Made by a program: the position numbers and the translations under genes. The notes beneath the pieces are model-generated. The model was not told the DNA's origin and ran no database searches. It worked only from the letters and a program-made list of their open reading frames with translations. Positions 63,809 through 64,000 of a stretch of DNA of 64,000 bases are shown in pieces. This DNA comes from Limnanthes douglasii subsp. nivea. Taxonomy: Eukaryota > Streptophyta > Magnoliopsida > Brassicales > Limnanthaceae. Positions within the stretch are counted from its first letter, which is position 1. Every line of letters begins with the position of its first letter. The stretch is taken from contig JAUPFV010000001.1 in NCBI GenBank assembly GCA_036936605.1, forward strand, positions 343,243,081-343,307,080, given 5' to 3'.

Positions 63809-64000
63809 ATTTCGTCACGATTTTGCACTTTAATGTCTTCTGCTCCTAAATACCCATAGTTGAAATACAACTATGCAACTTCACCGAGTAATTTTGGTGG
63901 GTCCCGGTTGAATTTAATAATCTATGCAACTTCACCGAGTAATTTAGGCGTCCATCCTTATTCTTATTTTTCTTCCCCCTAACTTTACACGTGTCACGTT

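Larger units (their letters stand above)
62020..63945. mobile_element. Possible DNA transposon with multi-motif inverted ends
   Basis: The left side has three motif copies TACTCCGCGAAGTTG (62041), TACTCCGTGAAGTTA (62077) and TACTCCGCAAAGTCA (62140). The right side has two copies in inverse orientation, GCAACTTCACCGAGTA (63875 and 63926). Multi-copy inverted subterminal motifs are typical of MULE-like elements. Ends and TSD are not resolved. Confidence 0.4.

Overview
The window is repeat-dominated plant nuclear DNA. It holds Tat-lineage Ty3/gypsy retrotransposons, Mutator-like (MULE) transposons, plant-type introns and TATA boxes, AT-rich spacers, and no rRNA, tRNA or clear host gene. A gene-poor heterochromatic block of a flowering plant fits best; I cannot name the species.

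Layout. (1) 1-7950: right part of a MULE carrying a broken Ulp1-type (C48) SUMO-protease gene on +, an intact 159-aa acidic ORF on +, and a broken MuDR-type transposase with SWIM and zinc-knuckle domains on -. Its introns and spacers are peppered with TTCGCA/TGCGAA words, often as palindromes. (2) 8442-9960: a 1.5-kb non-autonomous MULE-like element with inverted ends and a 10-bp flanking repeat. (3) 10-19.8 kb: AT-rich decayed DNA with a diverged tandem repeat, a FAR1/MULE transposase remnant (-), an OTU-protease remnant (+), and an ~850-bp host duplication. (4) 19851-60187: a nest of three Tat-type retrotransposons, all with gag-pol on -. E1 (406-bp LTRs, TSD GGTAA) is the host element. E2 (about 410-bp LTRs, TSD CAATG) sits in E1's non-coding 3' region. 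E3 (588/714-bp LTRs, TSD CTCTT) sits in E1's reverse transcriptase. A 7.53-kb segment running from E1's antisense gene into E2's integrase is tandemly duplicated at roughly 99.7% identity. (5) 60.2-64 kb: host repeat continuation, AT-rich DNA, a (TACA)n microsatellite, then what looks like a further DNA transposon with multi-motif ends and a possible plant-mobile-domain gene.

Two features stand out. First, each of E1, E2 and E3 carries, antisense to gag-pol, an accessory gene of the 'putative gypsy-type transposon' (Transposase_28) class. Each has its own upstream TATA box and a spliceosomal intron at the same place and phase (phase 1). The E3 copy is intact (784 codons over two exons). Second, in all three elements gag-protease ends in an amber codon at the equivalent site before RT. 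In E2 the context is TAG CAA TTA, the known plant-virus readthrough signal, which suggests Gag-Pol is made by stop-codon readthrough.

Most genes carry stops and frameshifts. Many of the stops look like C-to-T changes (TGG to TAG, CAA to TAA, CGA to TGA), as expected in methylated transposons. The best-preserved genes are E3 gag-protease, the E3 antisense gene and the 159-aa MULE ORF.
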